This document shows, piece after piece, positions 61,148 to 64,000 of a stretch of DNA of 64,000 nucleotides. The notes under the pieces are model-generated. The model was not told the DNA's origin. It worked only from the letters and a program-made list of their open reading frames with translations, and did no database searches. Source of the DNA: Monoplex corrugatus (taxonomy: Eukaryota > Mollusca > Gastropoda > Littorinimorpha > Ranellidae); NCBI GenBank assembly GCA_030674185.1, contig CM060315.1, positions 86,143,079 through 86,207,078 on the forward strand, read 5' to 3'. Both the position numbers and the translations under genes were made by a program. Each line of letters begins with the position of its first letter. Within the stretch, counting starts at the first letter, position 1.

Positions 61148-64000
61148 CTTTCTTTTTTTTTGTTTTTTTTTTTCTTTCTTTTGTTTGTTTGTTCTTTCTT
61201 TCTTTTTTTTGTTTTTTTTTTCTTTGTTTTTTTTTTTTTTGTTTGTTTTTTTTTTTTTTTTGTTTGTTTGTTTGTTTTTTTTTTTTTTTTTTTTTTTTTG
61301 TTTGTTTGTTTCTTTCTTTTTTTTTTTGTTTTTTCTTTCTTTCTTTTGTTTTTTTTTCTTTTTTTTTTTTTTTTTTCTTTCTTTTTTTTTTGTTTTTTTT
61401 TTCTTTTTTTTTTTTTTTTTTTTTTTTTGTTTCTTTTTTTTTTGTTTGTTTCTTTTTTTTTTTTTTTTGTTTTTTTTCTTTTGTTTGTTGTTTCTTTCTT
61501 TTTTTGTTTGTTGTTTCTTTCTTCTGTTGTTTGTTTGTTGTTTCTTTCTTTTGTTGTTTGTTTCTTTCTTTTTTTTGTTTGTTGTTTCTTTTCTTTCTTG
61601 TTTGTTTGTTGTTTCTTTCTTTTGTTTGTTTGTTGTTTCTTTCTTTCTGTTTGTTTGTGTTTCTTTCTTTTGTTTGTTTGTTTCTTTCTTTCTTTGTTTG
61701 TTTGTTGTTTTTGTTTTTGTTTGTTTTGTTTCTTTTGTTTGTTGTTTTTTTTCTTTCTTTTGTGTTTGTTGTCTTTCTTGTTGTTTGTTTTTCTTTCTTT
61801 CTTTTGTTTTGTTGTTTCTTTCTTTCTTTCTTTTGTTTGTTTGTTTTTCTTTCTTTTGTTTGTTTTTTCTTTTTTTGTTTGTTTGTTGTTTCTTTCTTTT
61901 TTTGTTTTGTTTGTGTTTGTTTTTTTCTTTTGTTTGTTTGTTTCTTTCTTTTGTTTGTTTGTTTGTTGTTTGTTTGTTTCTTTCTTTGTTTGTTTCTTTC
62001 TTTTTGTTGTTTTCTTGTTCTTTCTTTTTTTGTTTGTTTGTTGTTTCTTTCTTTTGTTGTTTCTTTTTTGTTTTGTTTCTTTCTTTCTTTTGTTTGTTTG
62101 TTTTTCTTTCTTTTGTTTTGTTGTTTGTTTCTTTCTTCTTTGTTTGTTTTCTTTTTGTTTTGTTTGTTGTTTCTTTCTTTTGTTTGTTGTTTGTTTGTTT
62201 CCTTTCTTTTTTTTTGTGTTTCTTTCTTTTTGTTTGTTTTGTTTCTTTTGTTGTTTTCTTTCTTCTTTGTTTGTTTGTTTCTTTCTTTTGTTTGTTTGTT
62301 TGTTTCTTTTTTTTTTGTTTGTTTGTTTGTTTGTTTCTTTCTTTCTTTTGTTTTGTTTGTTTGTTTGTTTTCTTTCTTTCTTTTGTTCTTTTTTTGTTTG
62401 TTTCTTTCTTTCTTTTTTGTTTGTTTGTTGTTTCTTTCTTTCTTTTGTTTGTTTGTTTGTTGTTTCTTTCTTTCTTTTGTTTGTTTGTTTTGTTGTTTCT
62501 TTCTTTCTTTTGTTTTTGTTTTGTTTGTTTGTTTCTTTCTTTCTTTTGTTTGTTTGTTGTTTCTTTCTTTCTTTTGTTTGTTTGTTTTTTTCTTTCTTTT
62601 GTTTGTTTTGTTTGTTCTTTCTTTCTTTCTTTTGTTTGTTTTTTTTGTTGTTCTTTCTTTCTTTGTTTTGTTTGTTTGTTGTTCTTTCTTTCTTGTTGTT
62701 TGTTTGTTTTGTTTCTTTCTTTCTTTCTTTCTTTTGTTTGTTTGTGTTTCTTTCTTTTTTTGTTTGTTTGTTTCTTTCTTTGTTGTTTGTTTCTTTCTTT
62801 CTCTTTTGTTTGTTTGTTTGTTTTTTTCTTTCTTTTGTTTGTTTGTTGTTTTCTTTCTTTCTTTTGTTTGTTGTTGTTTCTTTCTTTCTTTTTTGTTTGT
62901 TTCTTTTGTTTGTTTTCTTTCTTTTGTTTGTTTGTTTTCTTTCTTTCTTTTTTTTTGTTTTTTTCTTTCTTGTTGTTCTTTCTTTTTGTTTGTTTGTTTC
63001 TTTTCTTTTTTTGTTTTCTTTCTTTTTTGTTTGGTTTGTTTTTCTTCTTTTGTTTGTTGTTTCTTTCTTTCTTTGTTTGTTTGTTTCTTTCTTTCTTTTG
63101 TTTGTTTTGTTTCTTTTCTTCTTTTGTTTGTTTGTTGTTTTCTTTCTTTCTTTTTTTTTTGTTTGTTTGTGTTTCTCTTTTTGTTGTTGTTTCTTTCTTT
63201 CTTTTGTTTGTTTGTTTGTTTGTTCTTTCTTTCTTTTGTTTGTTTGTTTGTTCTTTCTTTCTTTTGTTTTTGTTTTCTTTCTTTTGTTTGTGTGTTTGTT
63301 TTTTTCGTTTGTTGTTCTTTTTTTGTTTGTTGTTTTCTTTCTTTCTTTTGTTTGTTTGTTTTTCTTTCTTTTGTTTGTTTGTTTCTTTCTTTGTTTGTTT
63401 GTTTGTTCTTCTTTTTGCTTTTGTTTGTTTGTTTGTTTCTTTCTTTTGTTTGTTTGTTTTCGTTTCTTTCTTTGTTTTTGTTTGTTTGTTTTTTCCTTTC
63501 TTTTGTTTGTTGTTTGTTTCTTTCTTTGTTTTGTTTGTTTCTTTCTTTCTTTTGTTTGTTTGTTTTTTCTTTTTTGTTTGTTTCTTTCTTTTTGTTTTGT
63601 TTCTTTCTTTCTTTGTTTGTTTGTTTGTTTCTTTGTTTGTTGTTTCTTTTCTTGTTTGTTTTGTTTTTCTTTCTTTGTTTTGTTTGTTTCTTTCTTTTCT
63701 TTTTTTGTTGTTTCTTTCTTTCTTTTTTTGTTTGTTTCTTTCTTTCTTTTGTTTGTTTGTTTTTTTTCTTTCTTTGTTTGTTTGTTTGTTTCTTTCTTTC
63801 TTTTGTTTGTTTGTTTCTTTCTTTCTTTCGTTTTTTGTTGTTTGTTTGTTTGTTTTCTTTCTTTCTTTTGTTTGTTTGTTTTTTTTCTTTTGTTTGTTTG
63901 TTTCTTTCTTTCTTTTGTTTGTTTGTTTCTTTCTTTCTTTCTTTTGTTTGTTTGTTTCTTTCTTTCTTTCTTTTGTTTGTTTGTTGTTTCTTTCTTTTTG
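60301..64000. repeat. giant (TTTC)n(TTTG)n array, right part (runs off the window)
   Basis: 3.7 kb, same unit as the left part. Poly-T-rich at 61070-61470. Single-base length noise in T runs is frequent. Confidence 0.97.

Overview
This is animal nuclear DNA, most likely from a gastropod or other lophotrochozoan. The host genes have introns with GT..AG borders, and most of the window is transposon-derived: RTE, L2/CR1 and RNase H-bearing LINEs, Penelope-like elements (PLEs), TTAA-flanked piggyBac-type elements, several SINE families and many (TG)n arrays. Several SINE-like repeats resemble repeats I associate with caenogastropods. No prokaryotic or viral gene was recognised.

Two conserved host genes lie head to head. 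ALG2 (cytosolic-side mannosyltransferase of the N-glycan pathway) is on the minus strand. Exon 1 is near 21.15-21.33 kb, exon 2 at 13.10-13.24 kb and exon 3 at 4.85-5.03 kb; the rest runs off the left edge. MRPL15 (mitochondrial large-ribosomal-subunit protein) is complete on the plus strand in four coding exons from 22040 to 47476, predicted 293 residues, with AATAAA at 47724. Their start codons are 713 bp apart, which suggests a shared promoter.

Layout: 1-4.8 kb holds LINE and piggyBac remnants and microsatellites. 5-21 kb is ALG2 introns 1 and 2, carrying an L2 fragment, a nearly complete RTE LINE with a nested retroposed insert, an endonuclease fragment, an RNase H LINE interrupted by a second RTE copy, a 1.1 kb minisatellite, and a 2.2 kb TTAA-flanked unit with a decayed RAG1-N-terminus-like zinc-finger ORF. 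22.1-47.0 kb is MRPL15 introns, carrying three PLE copies (two in opposite orientation), SINEs, an approximately 80-bp-arm hairpin, a deletion derivative of piggyBac, MITEs and tandem repeats. 48-53 kb holds another RTE LINE split by a TA-flanked DNA transposon. 53.8-64 kb is one huge TTTC/TTTG array containing a nearly intact PLE (57.70-60.30 kb) with one frameshift and a hammerhead-ribozyme-like motif after its stop codon.

The very long ORFs across the TTTC/TTTG array and the PSSFTLPTTVPD-like ORFs across the minisatellite are artefacts of stop-poor repeats. Single-base losses in homopolymers (ALG2 exon 2, the PLE at 59.28 kb) could be sequencing errors.
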